Positions 7,294-15,668 of a DNA stretch of 64,000 nucleotides are shown here, one piece after another. A program made the translations under genes and the position numbers. The stretch comes from Clostridiaceae bacterium (lineage in GTDB: Bacteria > Bacillota_I > Bacilli_A > Erysipelotrichales > Coprobacillaceae). Under the pieces are notes generated by a model. That model was not told the origin of the DNA, searched no databases, and saw only the letters and a list, made by a program, of their open reading frames with translations. The number at the start of each line of letters is the position of its first letter. Position 1 is the first letter of the stretch. Location of the stretch: assembly GCA_902363625.1 (NCBI GenBank), contig CABJAS010000001.1:1-64000 (forward strand), given 5' to 3'.

Positions 7294-7719
7294 ATGGATG
7301 AATTATCTCGTAAGTTATCTAATTATGTAAGAGAAACAAGATTGGATAAGAATCTTACTGTAACCAATGTCGTCAATAACTGTTCGTTAAGTCGTTCTTA
7401 TATTAATATGATTGAATCAGGCAGAAATCCTAAAACGAATAAGCCGATTATTCCAACTTTGGAAACAGTCGAGCAATTATGTAAAGGTTTAGGTGTATCG
7501 AAAATTGAATTTCTCACTAAAGTGGGTTTTATTGATACCCGCGATGATGACCCTTTGCTGAATTATAATATGACTTTAGAAGAATTAATTACATATAAAA
7601 CCGCTGTATCCAATATCGCTTTCGATCAATTGTCATTTGATGAAAGAGAACATATTCTAACAGCGGTCGATGAATTTATTAATTTTCAGATCTTTAAAAT
7701 TCTAAACAGGAATAAATAG
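7294..7719 (+). CDS. XRE-family transcriptional regulator
   Basis: A 141-residue DNA-binding protein. The N-terminal lambda-repressor-like HTH spans about residues 7-70 (YVRETRLDKNLTVTNVV, then LSRSYINMIESGRNP as turn and recognition helix). The helical C-terminal tail has no recognised ligand domain. Ribosome binding site GAGGAG lies before the ATG. The 3' end overlaps the convergent mutY gene by 26 bp. The divergent small membrane protein and the inverted repeats between them suggest autoregulation and control of that neighbour (inferred). Confidence 0.85.
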   Translation: MDELSRKLSNYVRETRLDKNLTVTNVVNNCSLSRSYINMIESGRNPKTNKPIIPTLETVEQLCKGLGVSKIEFLTKVGFIDTRDDDPLLNYNMTLEELITYKTAVSNIAFDQLSFDEREHILTAVDEFINFQIFKILNRNK

Positions 7720-8722
7720 CTTTTAACACTTTAACGTGGGCAGTTGAAATCGGCAGTTTGTCGATTTCTTTTTTACTATATAAGCTTTTACTGTCTGAGT
7801 TCAGTCTGAACAGATAGACATGCATATACCACGTACGATGAGAAAAGACATGCTTGATATCTTTGACATGATCAATAACGTCAATCTCTAATCCGGTATC
7901 TTCTTTAAATGCTTCGATGAAGGTATAAGGACTTTCAACGGCATACTGCGGACAGCCATATAAATTAGCGAGCAAGCCATCGGGACCGTTTTTAATCAGA
8001 TACAGCTGATCCTGATAGTAAATACCACCGGTAATATAATGAATATCCTGATTGTTTTTCTTTTTTATATTAATAGGCAAAACATCTTGACGATGCTGCT
8101 GACTAGCAAGACAGTGGCTGCGGATCGGACATTTTTCACAAGCGGGATTTTTAGGACGGCAGATCGTTGCCCCTAAATCCATGATAGCTTGATTAAAATC
8201 ACCGGCATTAACACCTTTTACTAATTCATCACCGATGGCTTGAATCTGCTTCATCGTTTTAGGCAGGGCAATGTTGTCTTCCATATTATATAAACGGCTG
8301 ATGATGCGTAAGCCATTTCCATCTAAAGCAAAGACGTTCAGATCAAAAGCAATGGATCCGACAGCGTTAGCGGTATAGGGACCGACCCCCTTTAAGGCAA
8401 GCAGCTTTTCAATATCGCCGATCATTTTCCCCTGATATTCTTCCACGATCATTTTAGCGGAGGCCTGCAAATTGCGGGCTCTGGAATAATAGCCTAAGCC
8501 CTCCCAGTATTTATAAACTTCTTCCAAAGGGGCAGAGGCAAGATCTATTGGGGTTTTAAATCGATTAGTAAAACGTAAATAATAAGGAATGACCGTATCG
8601 ACTTGGGTCTGCTGAAGCATGATCTCGCTGATCCAAATAAAATAAGGGTCTTTGGTGCGTCGCCAGGGAAGATCGCGTTTGTTTTGATCGTACCAGGCTA
8701 ATAAGTCTAAAGCTATGCTCAT
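7694..8722 (-). CDS. mutY: A/G-specific adenine DNA glycosylase MutY
   Basis: A 342-residue base-excision repair enzyme that removes adenine mispaired with 8-oxoguanine. The helix-hairpin-helix region reads ALKGVGPYTANAVGS. The catalytic Asp is D134 (FALDGNG) and the general acid Glu is E33 (SEIMLQQTQ). The 4Fe-4S loop is complete: C188-X6-C195-X2-C198-X5-C204. A C-terminal NUDIX-like domain (about 225-342) recognises 8-oxoG. The ATG at 8722 has a GGAGAG site and is preferred over the start four codons upstream. It converges with the XRE gene and overlaps it. Confidence 0.95.
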   Translation of the reverse strand: MSIALDLLAWYDQNKRDLPWRRTKDPYFIWISEIMLQQTQVDTVIPYYLRFTNRFKTPIDLASAPLEEVYKYWEGLGYYSRARNLQASAKMIVEEYQGKMIGDIEKLLALKGVGPYTANAVGSIAFDLNVFALDGNGLRIISRLYNMEDNIALPKTMKQIQAIGDELVKGVNAGDFNQAIMDLGATICRPKNPACEKCPIRSHCLASQQHRQDVLPINIKKKNNQDIHYITGGIYYQDQLYLIKNGPDGLLANLYGCPQYAVESPYTFIEAFKEDTGLEIDVIDHVKDIKHVFSHRTWYMHVYLFRLNSDSKSLYSKKEIDKLPISTAHVKVLKAIYSCLEF

Positions 8723-8870
8723 AAATCTCTCCATTTTCTTTAATCTTTATCATATTCGTAACTCTTGGTGAATATCATATATCACAATCGTTAAAAATGC
8801 AAAAATAATGATGATATGAATGGAAAAAAACACTAAAAAATGGTATAAATAAAGTAAGGGGAGTGATAAC

Positions 8871-9197
8871 ATGAAATTAATTATTGGTATCATTAATAAA
8901 GAAGATGCAGCTTCTACAACAAAAGCATTAAACGCTGCCGGATATTATGTTACAAAATTAGCGGCAACCGGGGGATTTCTAAAAAGGGGAAATATTACAA
9001 TTCTAATCGGTACAGATGAAGAAAAAGTACCTGCCGCTTTGGAAATCATTGATCAGAATGCGAAAAAACGCTTGGAAAAAGAAAATGCCGCTTCAGCTAA
9101 GGCATTGGAAGAACCCCGTGATAAAACTGCGATGGAAGGGGTTATCGGCGGAGCCACAGTGTTTGTAGTAGAAGTCGATCGATTCGAGAAAATTTAG
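8871..9197 (+). CDS. darA: cyclic-di-AMP receptor DarA/PstA (DUF970, PII-like)
   Basis: A 108-residue PII-like trimeric protein (DUF970). It has the family opening MKLIIGIINKEDAA, the glycine-rich TGGFLKRGNIT T-loop region (about 33-43) and the end GVIGGATVFVVEVDRFEKI. DarA/PstA binds c-di-AMP and relays the signal to unknown partners. The window also holds the c-di-AMP synthase cdaA and its regulator cdaR (61709-63893), so both synthesis and sensing are encoded here. The ribosome binding site AGGGGAG precedes the ATG. The gene is monocistronic, and its stop codon forms part of the terminator hairpin. Confidence 0.93.
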   Translation: MKLIIGIINKEDAASTTKALNAAGYYVTKLAATGGFLKRGNITILIGTDEEKVPAALEIIDQNAKKRLEKENAASAKALEEPRDKTAMEGVIGGATVFVVEVDRFEKI

Positions 9198-9220
9198 ATG
9201 CTTCGGCATCTATTTTTATT
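9195..9220 (+). terminator. terminator of darA, UUCG tetraloop, includes the stop codon
   Basis: TAGATGC-TTCG-GCATCTA followed by TTTTTATTTT. The TAG stop (9195-9197) is the first three bases of the stem. Confidence 0.85.
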
Positions 9221-9280
9221 TTGTTTGACAATGTCGAAATTTGAAATTATAGTTAAATAAGAATGGAAAAGAGGTGCCTC

Positions 9281-10471
9281 ATGAATAAAAAAATAATCTT
9301 TGCTTTTATCCCTGTCATCTGTCTGTTTGCGGCGATCGTGTTTTTAAAAAATGATCCGGTTGTCCATCCTTTAAAAGAGACAGCCACTAAAGCAGAAACA
9401 ACACAGCGGGAGGTAACAGCGTCCATTACAGGGGACCTGCTGTTTGAGGGCCCCTTGTATGAATGGATGGATAACTATCAGTTTGGAAACTATTTTGATC
9501 AGGTAAAACCTTATTTAAAAGGAGATCTGATCATTGGTAATCAAGAAGTTTTGGTTGGTGGTGATGAGTTAGGCATCAGTGGCTGGGGATACTCTTTTAA
9601 TGCCCCTTATACGATCGGGGAACAATTGCCGAGTTTAGGCTTTAATGTGCTGACATTAGCGAATAATCATGAAAATGATCGTGGGTTACAAGGGATTATA
9701 AATACTCGTCAGTTATTTGATAAGATGAATATGTTTACTAGCGGAATGTATCTTTCACAAGAAGAAAGAAATCAGACGCCGGTTATTGAAAAGAATGGGG
9801 TTCGCTTTGGCGTGCTGGCTTATACATATTCTACAAATACTTATGTAGGATCAGATTACAATTATGCTATTCCTTATTTTTTGGATGCCAATTTACAGTT
9901 TACAGATGAATATAAAGATATTCTAAAACGTGATGTTGAAGCCGCTAAAGCGGTCAGTGATGTGGTAATCGTGGCGATGCATTGGGGAACAGAATTCACT
10001 TATGATCTGACATCTACTCAGCGGGCCGCTGCGGAATATTTAAATGAACTAGGTGTCGATCTGATTATTGGCAATCATTCTCATTGCTTGCAGCCAATGG
10101 AATATTTAACCAGCTCGACAGGACATCAGACATTCGTGATCTACTCCTTGGGAAATTTTGTTTCTGCGGATGTTGTGGTTGACCGTTCCAGTGAGCTTTT
10201 TAAAAACATGTATCAGGTCGGCGGGATTGTCAATTTAACGATTTGTCATGACATAGCCACCAAGGAAACGACAATAGAAAATGTCGAACTGACCCCGGTT
10301 GTCAATCAATATGAAAATGATTACCAGAATTTTAGGTTAATCCCTTTCAATCAATATAATGAAACTCTGGCAAGTCAACATTACCGCCGCCAGTACAGTG
10401 ACTTATTTACATATGAAGTGATCAGACAGCAGCTTGATCAGCTTTATGATGAAAGTATCATCATCAATTAA
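9281..10471 (+). CDS. CapA-family (PGA_cap) metallophosphatase-like extracellular protein
   Basis: A 396-residue protein with an N-terminal signal anchor (about residues 4-21) and a PGA_cap domain of the calcineurin-like fold. Visible family motifs are SITGDLLFEG (about 52-61), LANNHENDRG, VVIVAMHWGTEF (about 225-236) and LIIGNHSHCLQPME, which supply the metal-binding Asp/Asn/His set. CapA is needed for poly-gamma-glutamate capsule formation in bacilli, but most members lie outside capsule loci, as here, and their substrate is unknown. The start at ATG 9281 follows AGAGGTG; a frame from 9263 would add six residues without a better site. The gene is followed closely by a HAD phosphatase (9-bp gap). 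Confidence 0.85.
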   Translation: MNKKIIFAFIPVICLFAAIVFLKNDPVVHPLKETATKAETTQREVTASITGDLLFEGPLYEWMDNYQFGNYFDQVKPYLKGDLIIGNQEVLVGGDELGISGWGYSFNAPYTIGEQLPSLGFNVLTLANNHENDRGLQGIINTRQLFDKMNMFTSGMYLSQEERNQTPVIEKNGVRFGVLAYTYSTNTYVGSDYNYAIPYFLDANLQFTDEYKDILKRDVEAAKAVSDVVIVAMHWGTEFTYDLTSTQRAAAEYLNELGVDLIIGNHSHCLQPMEYLTSSTGHQTFVIYSLGNFVSADVVVDRSSELFKNMYQVGGIVNLTICHDIATKETTIENVELTPVVNQYENDYQNFRLIPFNQYNETLASQHYRRQYSDLFTYEVIRQQLDQLYDESIIIN

Positions 10472-10480
10472 GGAGACAAC

Positions 10481-11170
10481 ATGAATAAAGTGTGTATATT
10501 TGATTTAGATGGGACATTAATCGATTCTCTTAAAGATTTAGCGACGGCTGGAAATTATTTAGTGGAACAGCTTGGCTATCCGACACACCCGATCGATGCC
10601 TATAAATTGTTTGTTGGCAGCGGAATTAAAAACCTGATTCTTCGGGCAGTACCGGAAAGGTCTTTAGATGAAGCGCAATTAAATAAAGCGATGGAGCTTT
10701 ATATGACTTATTACAGTCAGCATTGCAGCGAGTTCACAACGATTTATCCGCATATAATAGAAGTCTTAGATGAGTTAAAATTCATGGGATATGAACTGGC
10801 AGTGGTAACCAATAAGCCGGATGTCATCGCTAAAAAGATTGTTAAGGATTTATTTGGTGATCGTTTTGCCTTTGTATTTGGGCAAATTGAGCATATTCCG
10901 GTAAAGCCTGATCCGACTTTAGTGGAACGGGTTCTAAACAAGACAGAGGTATTAAAAGAGAACGCTTATTATATTGGGGACAGCGATGTGGATATCTTTA
11001 CGGCAAAAAATGCGGGAATTGCTTCTATCGGCTGTCTTTGGGGGAACCGTTCAGAAGCAGAATTGAAACAAGCCGGAGCAACATTTTTGGCTAAAGATAC
11101 CAAAGAAATAATAGATATAATCAGAGGTGAGGAAAATGATCGTAGTGAGTCAATGTCTGTTAGGGGATAA
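10481..11170 (+). CDS. HAD-superfamily phosphatase, phosphoglycolate-phosphatase-like (Gph/PpaX type)
   Basis: A 229-residue HAD hydrolase of subfamily IA. Motif I is FDLDGTLIDS (residues 7-16) with nucleophile and acid Asp. Motif II is VVTNKP (Thr), and motif III/IV are the Lys in VKPDPT and GDSDVDIFTAKNAG. The helical cap lies between motifs I and II. Likely substrates are small phosphate esters such as 2-phosphoglycolate, or pyrophosphate; sequence alone does not decide. The ATG follows AAGGAG nine bases after the CapA-like gene, and the 3' end overlaps the DUF523 gene by 35 bp, suggesting one transcript. Confidence 0.87.
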   Translation: MNKVCIFDLDGTLIDSLKDLATAGNYLVEQLGYPTHPIDAYKLFVGSGIKNLILRAVPERSLDEAQLNKAMELYMTYYSQHCSEFTTIYPHIIEVLDELKFMGYELAVVTNKPDVIAKKIVKDLFGDRFAFVFGQIEHIPVKPDPTLVERVLNKTEVLKENAYYIGDSDVDIFTAKNAGIASIGCLWGNRSEAELKQAGATFLAKDTKEIIDIIRGEENDRSESMSVRG

Positions 11171-11552
11171 CTGCAAATATAATGGAGGCAACAATTACAG
11201 TCAAAAGGTTGTAGACTTTCTAAAAAATAAAGAATATATAGCAGTATGTCCTGAACAGTTAGGTGGTTTGCCCACTCCAAGAACACCGTGTGAATGCTGC
11301 GGTAAACGCATTATAAATAAAGAGGGGGAAGATAAGACTCAGGCATTTATTGATGGGGCAGAGCGATGCTTAAAGCTCATTGAAGATAAAGAGATTGAAT
11401 GTGCTATTTTGCAGCCAAGAAGTCCTAGCTGCGGAAAAGGAAAAATCTATGACGGTTCATTTACGGGAACTTTGACTGTAGGAAACGGAGTCTTTGCTAA
11501 GATGCTGTTAGAGCGGGGAATCATCGTTAAACACGAGGATGAGCTTGACTAA
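11136..11552 (+). CDS. DUF523 family protein
   Basis: A 138-residue conserved protein with the DUF523 signature: SQCLLGDNCKYNGGNN at the start, CPEQLGGLPTPRTPCE in the middle and ILQPRSPSCGKGKIYDG near residue 100. Five or more conserved cysteines suggest metal or thiol chemistry, but no reaction is established for the family. The ATG at 11136 has GAGGTGAGG just upstream and is preferred over GTG at 11127. The gene begins inside the upstream HAD gene. Confidence 0.88.
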   Translation: MIVVSQCLLGDNCKYNGGNNYSQKVVDFLKNKEYIAVCPEQLGGLPTPRTPCECCGKRIINKEGEDKTQAFIDGAERCLKLIEDKEIECAILQPRSPSCGKGKIYDGSFTGTLTVGNGVFAKMLLERGIIVKHEDELD

Positions 11553-11613
11553 TTTTGGGTTGAATAAAGTTAAAAATATGGGATAATGGAAGAGACGAAT
11601 GGAGAGTGACAGA

Positions 11614-12795
11614 ATGAGTGACGTATATCAAGAAGCATTAAAATTACATGAAGCAGCAAAAGGAAAATTAGAAGTCGGTTTAAAAGTCTCTTTAGATAAG
11701 AAAGAAGATTTATCATTAGCGTATACACCGGGAGTTGCACAGCCTTGCCGTGAGATCGCAAAAAATCCCGATGAGGCTTACAAATATACATGGAAATCCA
11801 ACAGTGTAGCAGTTGTAACAGATGGAACAGCGGTATTAGGATTAGGGGATATCGGACCTGCCGCAGCCTTGCCGGTGATGGAAGGGAAATCAATCCTATT
11901 CAAGAAATTTGGAAATGTGGACGCTGTTCCTATTTGTTTGGATACGAAGGATCCTAAAGAGATCATTCAGATCGTAAAAAGTATTGCCCCTGGATTTGGC
12001 GGAATCAATTTAGAAGATATCAGTGCACCAAGATGTGTGGAAATAGAAAGAACTTTGATTGAAGAACTGGATATTCCGGTATTCCATGATGACCAGCATG
12101 GGACTGCAATCGTAGTAACAGCAGGACTGATCAATGCCTTAAAAGTCGTTAATAAAAAAGCGGAAGATATTACCGTAGTGGTCAGCGGAACCGGTGCTGC
12201 CGGAAGCTCTATTATTAAAATGATTAAGCAGCTGGGGGTTAAAGAAATTTATGGCTTTAATATTAACGGGATTGTATTAAAGGAAGATCAGGAACACTAT
12301 GATTTCCTGACAAAAGAGTTAGCAGAGATCACAAACTCTCAAAATAAACGTATGACAATGGCGGAAGCCTTAAAAGAAGCGGATGTTTTCATCGGTGTTT
12401 CTGCACCTAAAATATTAACTAAAGAGATGGCTGCCGGAATGAAAAAAGATGCGATTGTTTTTGCAATGGCAAATCCGGAACCGGAAATAATGTATGATGA
12501 TGCGATTGCTGCCGGTGTCCGCGTGATGGGAACGGGACGTTCTGATTTTCCTAATCAGATCAATAATGTTTTAGCGTTCCCGGGATTGTTCAGAGGAGCA
12601 TTAGATGTTCGAGCTAAAAAAATCAATGAGGAAATGAAATTAGCGGCTTCGATGGGACTGGCATCATTAGTTAGTGAAGAAGAATTGTCAGAAACCTATA
12701 TCATTCCAGAAGCAATGGATCCGCGTGTTGCAAAAGTGGTGGCAAAAGCAGTATCAGAAGCTGCCGTACGTACACATGTCGCAAGAACGGAATAA
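11614..12795 (+). CDS. NAD(P)-dependent malic enzyme (oxaloacetate-decarboxylating malate dehydrogenase)
   Basis: A 393-residue single-domain bacterial malic enzyme converting malate to pyruvate and CO2. Visible are the N-terminal malic domain ([14 protein letters not shown]; the catalytic Lys region [22 protein letters not shown], here [18 protein letters not shown]), the metal site [10 protein letters not shown] and [11 protein letters not shown]. The NAD-binding GTGAAGSSI lies at about 194-202. It lacks the C-terminal phosphotransacetylase-like domain of MaeB. The ATG at 11614 has GGAGAG upstream; an earlier ATG would add five residues. The stop codon lies in the loop of the terminator hairpin. 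Confidence 0.93.
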   Translation: MSDVYQEALKLHEAAKGKLEVGLKVSLDKKEDLSLAYTPGVAQPCREIAKNPDEAYKYTWKSNSVAVVTDGTAVLGLGDIGPAAALPVMEGKSILFKKFGNVDAVPICLDTKDPKEIIQIVKSIAPGFGGINLEDISAPRCVEIERTLIEELDIPVFHDDQHGTAIVVTAGLINALKVVNKKAEDITVVVSGTGAAGSSIIKMIKQLGVKEIYGFNINGIVLKEDQEHYDFLTKELAEITNSQNKRMTMAEALKEADVFIGVSAPKILTKEMAAGMKKDAIVFAMANPEPEIMYDDAIAAGVRVMGTGRSDFPNQINNVLAFPGLFRGALDVRAKKINEEMKLAASMGLASLVSEEELSETYIIPEAMDPRVAKVVAKAVSEAAVRTHVARTE

Positions 12796-12811
12796 TCTTC
12801 TGTTCTTTTTT
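12783..12811 (+). terminator. terminator of the malic enzyme gene, stop codon in the loop
   Basis: AAGAACGGAA-TAATC-TTCTGTTCTT then a T-run. The TAA stop (12793-12795) is in the loop. Confidence 0.8.
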
Positions 12812-12882
12812 AATGTGTATATGATTTGCATTTAAAGCATGCATTCGATATAATACCAAAGGCTTTAATGAAAGGTGATTGG

Positions 12883-14304
12883 ATGGAAAAAAATTATGAT
12901 GTTATTATAGTTGGTGCTGGGCCAGCTGGAATTATGGCAAGCTATGAATTGTATTTAAAACAACCAGAATTAAAAGTGTTATTAGTGGATAAAGGACAGG
13001 ATGTGATGTATCGCCGCTGTCCGATTAAGGAAAAGAAAATTAAATCTTGTCCGGTGATTAAGGATAATGAACCGGGATGTCTGCCTGCATGTTCAATTAC
13101 TGCCGGATTTGGCGGAGCAGGGGCATACAGTGATGGAAAATTCAATATAACCAGTGAATTTGGCGGATGGCTGACCGATTATATGAATGATGATGAGGTC
13201 ATCAAAGCGATTGAATATGTAGATCAGTTATATTTAAAACATGGTGCAACAAAAGAAATAACCGATCCGACAACTCAAAAAGTAAAAGAGATCGAACATC
13301 GCGGATATGCGGTGGGCTTGAAATTGCTACGTGCGCAGGTGCGTCATTTAGGAACGGAAGAAAACCTGAAAATCATGACTGCAATGTCTAATGAGTTAAA
13401 AGAACATATTGATATTATGTTTAAAACAGCAGTGAAAGATATTATTGTTGAAGAACGTCAGGCAAAAGGAATTGAACTCACAAACGGTGAAAAGATTTAT
13501 TCTAAAAAAGTAGTTGTTGCTCCGGGGCGTGACGGATCTGCCTGGCTGACAAAATGCTTAAAACAGCATGGTGTTGAACTTTACAACAATCAGGTGGATA
13601 TCGGGGTTCGTGTGGAAACAAGCAATATCGTGATGGAAGAAATCAACAAGAATCTTTATGAAGGAAAATTTGTCTATAATACATCAGTCGGAACAAGGGT
13701 TAGAACCTTCTGCTCCAATCCTTCCGGACATGTTGTTATTGAAAATCATTCGGGAACTATGCTGGCAAACGGACATGCCTATCATGATCCGGCTTTAGGC
13801 AGCAGCAATACTAATTTTGCACTGTTAGTTTCTCATACATTCTCAGAACCGTTTAATCAGCCAAATGAATTTGCCAATGCCATCGGTCAATTGGCAAACA
13901 AATTGTCAAACGGAAGCATTATCGTACAAAAATACGGAGATATTAAAAAAGGACGACGTACAACAGAAAAACGTTTAAAAGAGGGGTATACGATACCGAC
14001 TTTAAAAGAAGCGGTGCCGGGAGATCTTGGCTTAGTCCTGCCTTACAATACCATGAAATCAATCATTGAAATGATTGAGGTATTGGATCATGTGACTCCG
14101 GGAATTGCCAATGAGCATACCTTATTATATGGAGTAGAAGCGAAATTCTATTCTGCTCGTCCAAAAGTAAGAGAAGGTTTCGAAAGTGAAATCGATAACT
14201 TATATGTTGCCGGAGACGGGGCTGGTCTGACCAGAGGATTAGCGCAGGCAGGAGCAAACGGTGTGATTGTTTCACGTCATATTATTCAACAATTAAAGAA
14301 ATAA
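12883..14304 (+). CDS. FAD-dependent oxidoreductase of the COG2509 (uncharacterised FAD dehydrogenase) type
   Basis: A 473-residue flavoprotein. The dinucleotide-binding motif VIIVGAGPAGIMASYEL (residues 7-23) is followed by a cysteine-rich stretch RRCPIKEKKIKSCP and CLPACSITAGFGGAGAYSDG, which marks this family. The C-terminal FAD-closing motif is NLYVAGDGAGLTRGLAQAG with an SARPKVREG segment before it. Members are related to geranylgeranyl-reductase/FixC-like dehydrogenases, but their substrate is not known. The ATG at 12883 follows GGTGATTGG and gives the family N-terminus; a longer in-frame start at 12826 looks like untranslated leader. Confidence 0.8.
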   Translation: MEKNYDVIIVGAGPAGIMASYELYLKQPELKVLLVDKGQDVMYRRCPIKEKKIKSCPVIKDNEPGCLPACSITAGFGGAGAYSDGKFNITSEFGGWLTDYMNDDEVIKAIEYVDQLYLKHGATKEITDPTTQKVKEIEHRGYAVGLKLLRAQVRHLGTEENLKIMTAMSNELKEHIDIMFKTAVKDIIVEERQAKGIELTNGEKIYSKKVVVAPGRDGSAWLTKCLKQHGVELYNNQVDIGVRVETSNIVMEEINKNLYEGKFVYNTSVGTRVRTFCSNPSGHVVIENHSGTMLANGHAYHDPALGSSNTNFALLVSHTFSEPFNQPNEFANAIGQLANKLSNGSIIVQKYGDIKKGRRTTEKRLKEGYTIPTLKEAVPGDLGLVLPYNTMKSIIEMIEVLDHVTPGIANEHTLLYGVEAKFYSARPKVREGFESEIDNLYVAGDGAGLTRGLAQAGANGVIVSRHIIQQLKK

Positions 14305-14308
14305 AAAT

Positions 14309-14332
14309 GACCCCTGGTTTTTACTAGGGGTC
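14309..14332 (-). terminator. terminator of the GH25 gene (hairpin shared with the convergent gene)
   Basis: GACCCCT-N10-AGGGGTC. On the minus strand it is followed by ATTTTTATTT, so it ends the GH25 transcript. On the plus strand the T-run is poor. Confidence 0.75.
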
Positions 14333-14338
14333 TATGTA

Positions 14339-15106
14339 TTAGTAATTGTTTTTTTGTAAGCGTCTGATAAATGCAGGATAGTCATAGAAACAATAATTGA
14401 GATCGACATTACCGGCAATGCCATGCACTTTTCCATAACAGGTATATTGCCACATTCCATAATCACCGTCATATACATTTTGTAAATTATAGTTAGCGAT
14501 CCAAAGATCATAGTTTTTTAAGCGTTCCATATCTAATTGATTAATATGATCGGGGTTGGTATAGATGCCAACATAGTAACCGGCTTTTTCAACTGTCTGT
14601 AAAAATGTCAAAACAATTTCTGTAAGCTGATCTTTTGTTAAATCATCTTGACATTCATCTTCAATATCATAATAGACTGGATATTGAAATTGGATGCCTT
14701 TGATTTGCGATAAGAAAAATTCAGCTTCTTTTTTTGCTTCCTCAGGTGTTGTGGCGTAGCTGTAGTGATAAGCACCAATGGCAATGCCATGCTTTTGAGC
14801 CTGATCGATATTTTCTTTGAATGTTTTATCGGTATGATCACCGGTATCATTCCATGCATAACTGGCACGGATGATGGCGAAATCAACACTGCTGTCAGCG
14901 ACAGCCTTCCAATCGATCGTTCCCTGATGCTCACTGACATCAATACCTAATCGAAACGTTTCTAAACCCGTATTTTTAGGATTATAGATTGGAGTCATTA
15001 TTTCTTTATTGGTAAAATTAAGTTTAGGGATAAAGAAGATAGCAAGAAGGATAATAATGACTAAAACTCCCATTGCGATTTTCTCGTTATATTTAAATTT
15101 CCGCAT
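14339..15106 (-). CDS. GH25 family muramidase (lysozyme), membrane-anchored
   Basis: A 255-residue N-acetylmuramidase that cleaves peptidoglycan glycan strands. One N-terminal membrane helix (about 9-27) anchors it outside the cell. The GH25 barrel starts with RLGIDVSEHQGTIDW (first catalytic-site Asp), continues with FAIIRASYAWNDTGDHTD and has YPVYYDIEDE, where the acidic residues form the catalytic pair, and ends with GMWQYTCYGKVHGIAGNVDLN. No wall-binding repeats are present. The gene is monocistronic, with GAGGAAAAT before the ATG, and divergent from the MarR-ABC pair. Confidence 0.93.
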   Translation of the reverse strand: MRKFKYNEKIAMGVLVIIILLAIFFIPKLNFTNKEIMTPIYNPKNTGLETFRLGIDVSEHQGTIDWKAVADSSVDFAIIRASYAWNDTGDHTDKTFKENIDQAQKHGIAIGAYHYSYATTPEEAKKEAEFFLSQIKGIQFQYPVYYDIEDECQDDLTKDQLTEIVLTFLQTVEKAGYYVGIYTNPDHINQLDMERLKNYDLWIANYNLQNVYDGDYGMWQYTCYGKVHGIAGNVDLNYCFYDYPAFIRRLQKNNY

Positions 15107-15147
15107 ATTTTCCTCCTGCTAAGATTATAACACGTTTATCATATGAG

Positions 15148-15194
15148 TTGAACTATAAAACCGGATTTGATAAAATTACTTAAGTAACTTAAGT
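15148..15194 (+). promoter_or_regulatory. MarR-ABC promoter with tandem ACTTAAGT palindromes (operator)
   Basis: TTGAAC (15148-15153), 17-bp spacer, TAAAAT (15171-15176), then two perfect 8-bp palindromes ACTTAAGT at 15178-15185 and 15187-15194 separated by one base. The pair overlaps the expected transcription start, the usual place for MarR-family autorepression. Confidence 0.7.
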
Positions 15195-15209
15195 ATTGGA
15201 GGCGATGGT

Positions 15210-15668
15210 TTGCTTAAAAAAGAAAGTGCACGTTTCTTAGAGTCTTTGAGGCGTTTTAAAAATCTAGATCCATTAAAAGAGCTGCTGCCAATTTCTCAGC
15301 GTGATTTTATGGTATTAATGATTGTGCAGGAATACTGTGATAAAAATGAAGCGGTGCGACCGGGACTGCTGGCACAATGCTTGGATTTGAGTCTGCCGGC
15401 AACTTCGGATATGCTGAAAAGACAATGTGACAAGGGCTTGATTATTAAGAAAACCGATCCATTGGATCGCCGCTCTTACATTGTTGAACTCAGTGAACAG
15501 GGGAAGCAGATTTATATAGAGGGGCAGGAGCTTCTTACCCGATTTTTAGAAACGATCATTGAACGTTACGGAAAAGAAAATATGGATCGTTTATTATTGG
15601 TAATGGATGATATCTACCAATTAATGGCAGTGACGAAAAAGGAAATGTTGGAGGAAAAAGATGCTTGA
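15210..15668 (+). CDS. MarR-family transcriptional regulator
   Basis: A 152-residue winged-helix regulator. The recognition region is LSLPATSDMLKRQCDKGLI (about 61-79), followed by the wing DPLDRRSYIVELSEQGK, diagnostic for MarR proteins. The start is a TTG at 15210 placed seven bases after GGAGG; the nearby ATG is in another frame. It overlaps the downstream ABC transporter gene by 8 bp and is preceded by tandem palindromes over its start site, so it very likely represses its own operon and releases on an antimicrobial or lipophilic ligand (inferred). Confidence 0.9.
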   Translation: MLKKESARFLESLRRFKNLDPLKELLPISQRDFMVLMIVQEYCDKNEAVRPGLLAQCLDLSLPATSDMLKRQCDKGLIIKKTDPLDRRSYIVELSEQGKQIYIEGQELLTRFLETIIERYGKENMDRLLLVMDDIYQLMAVTKKEMLEEKDA

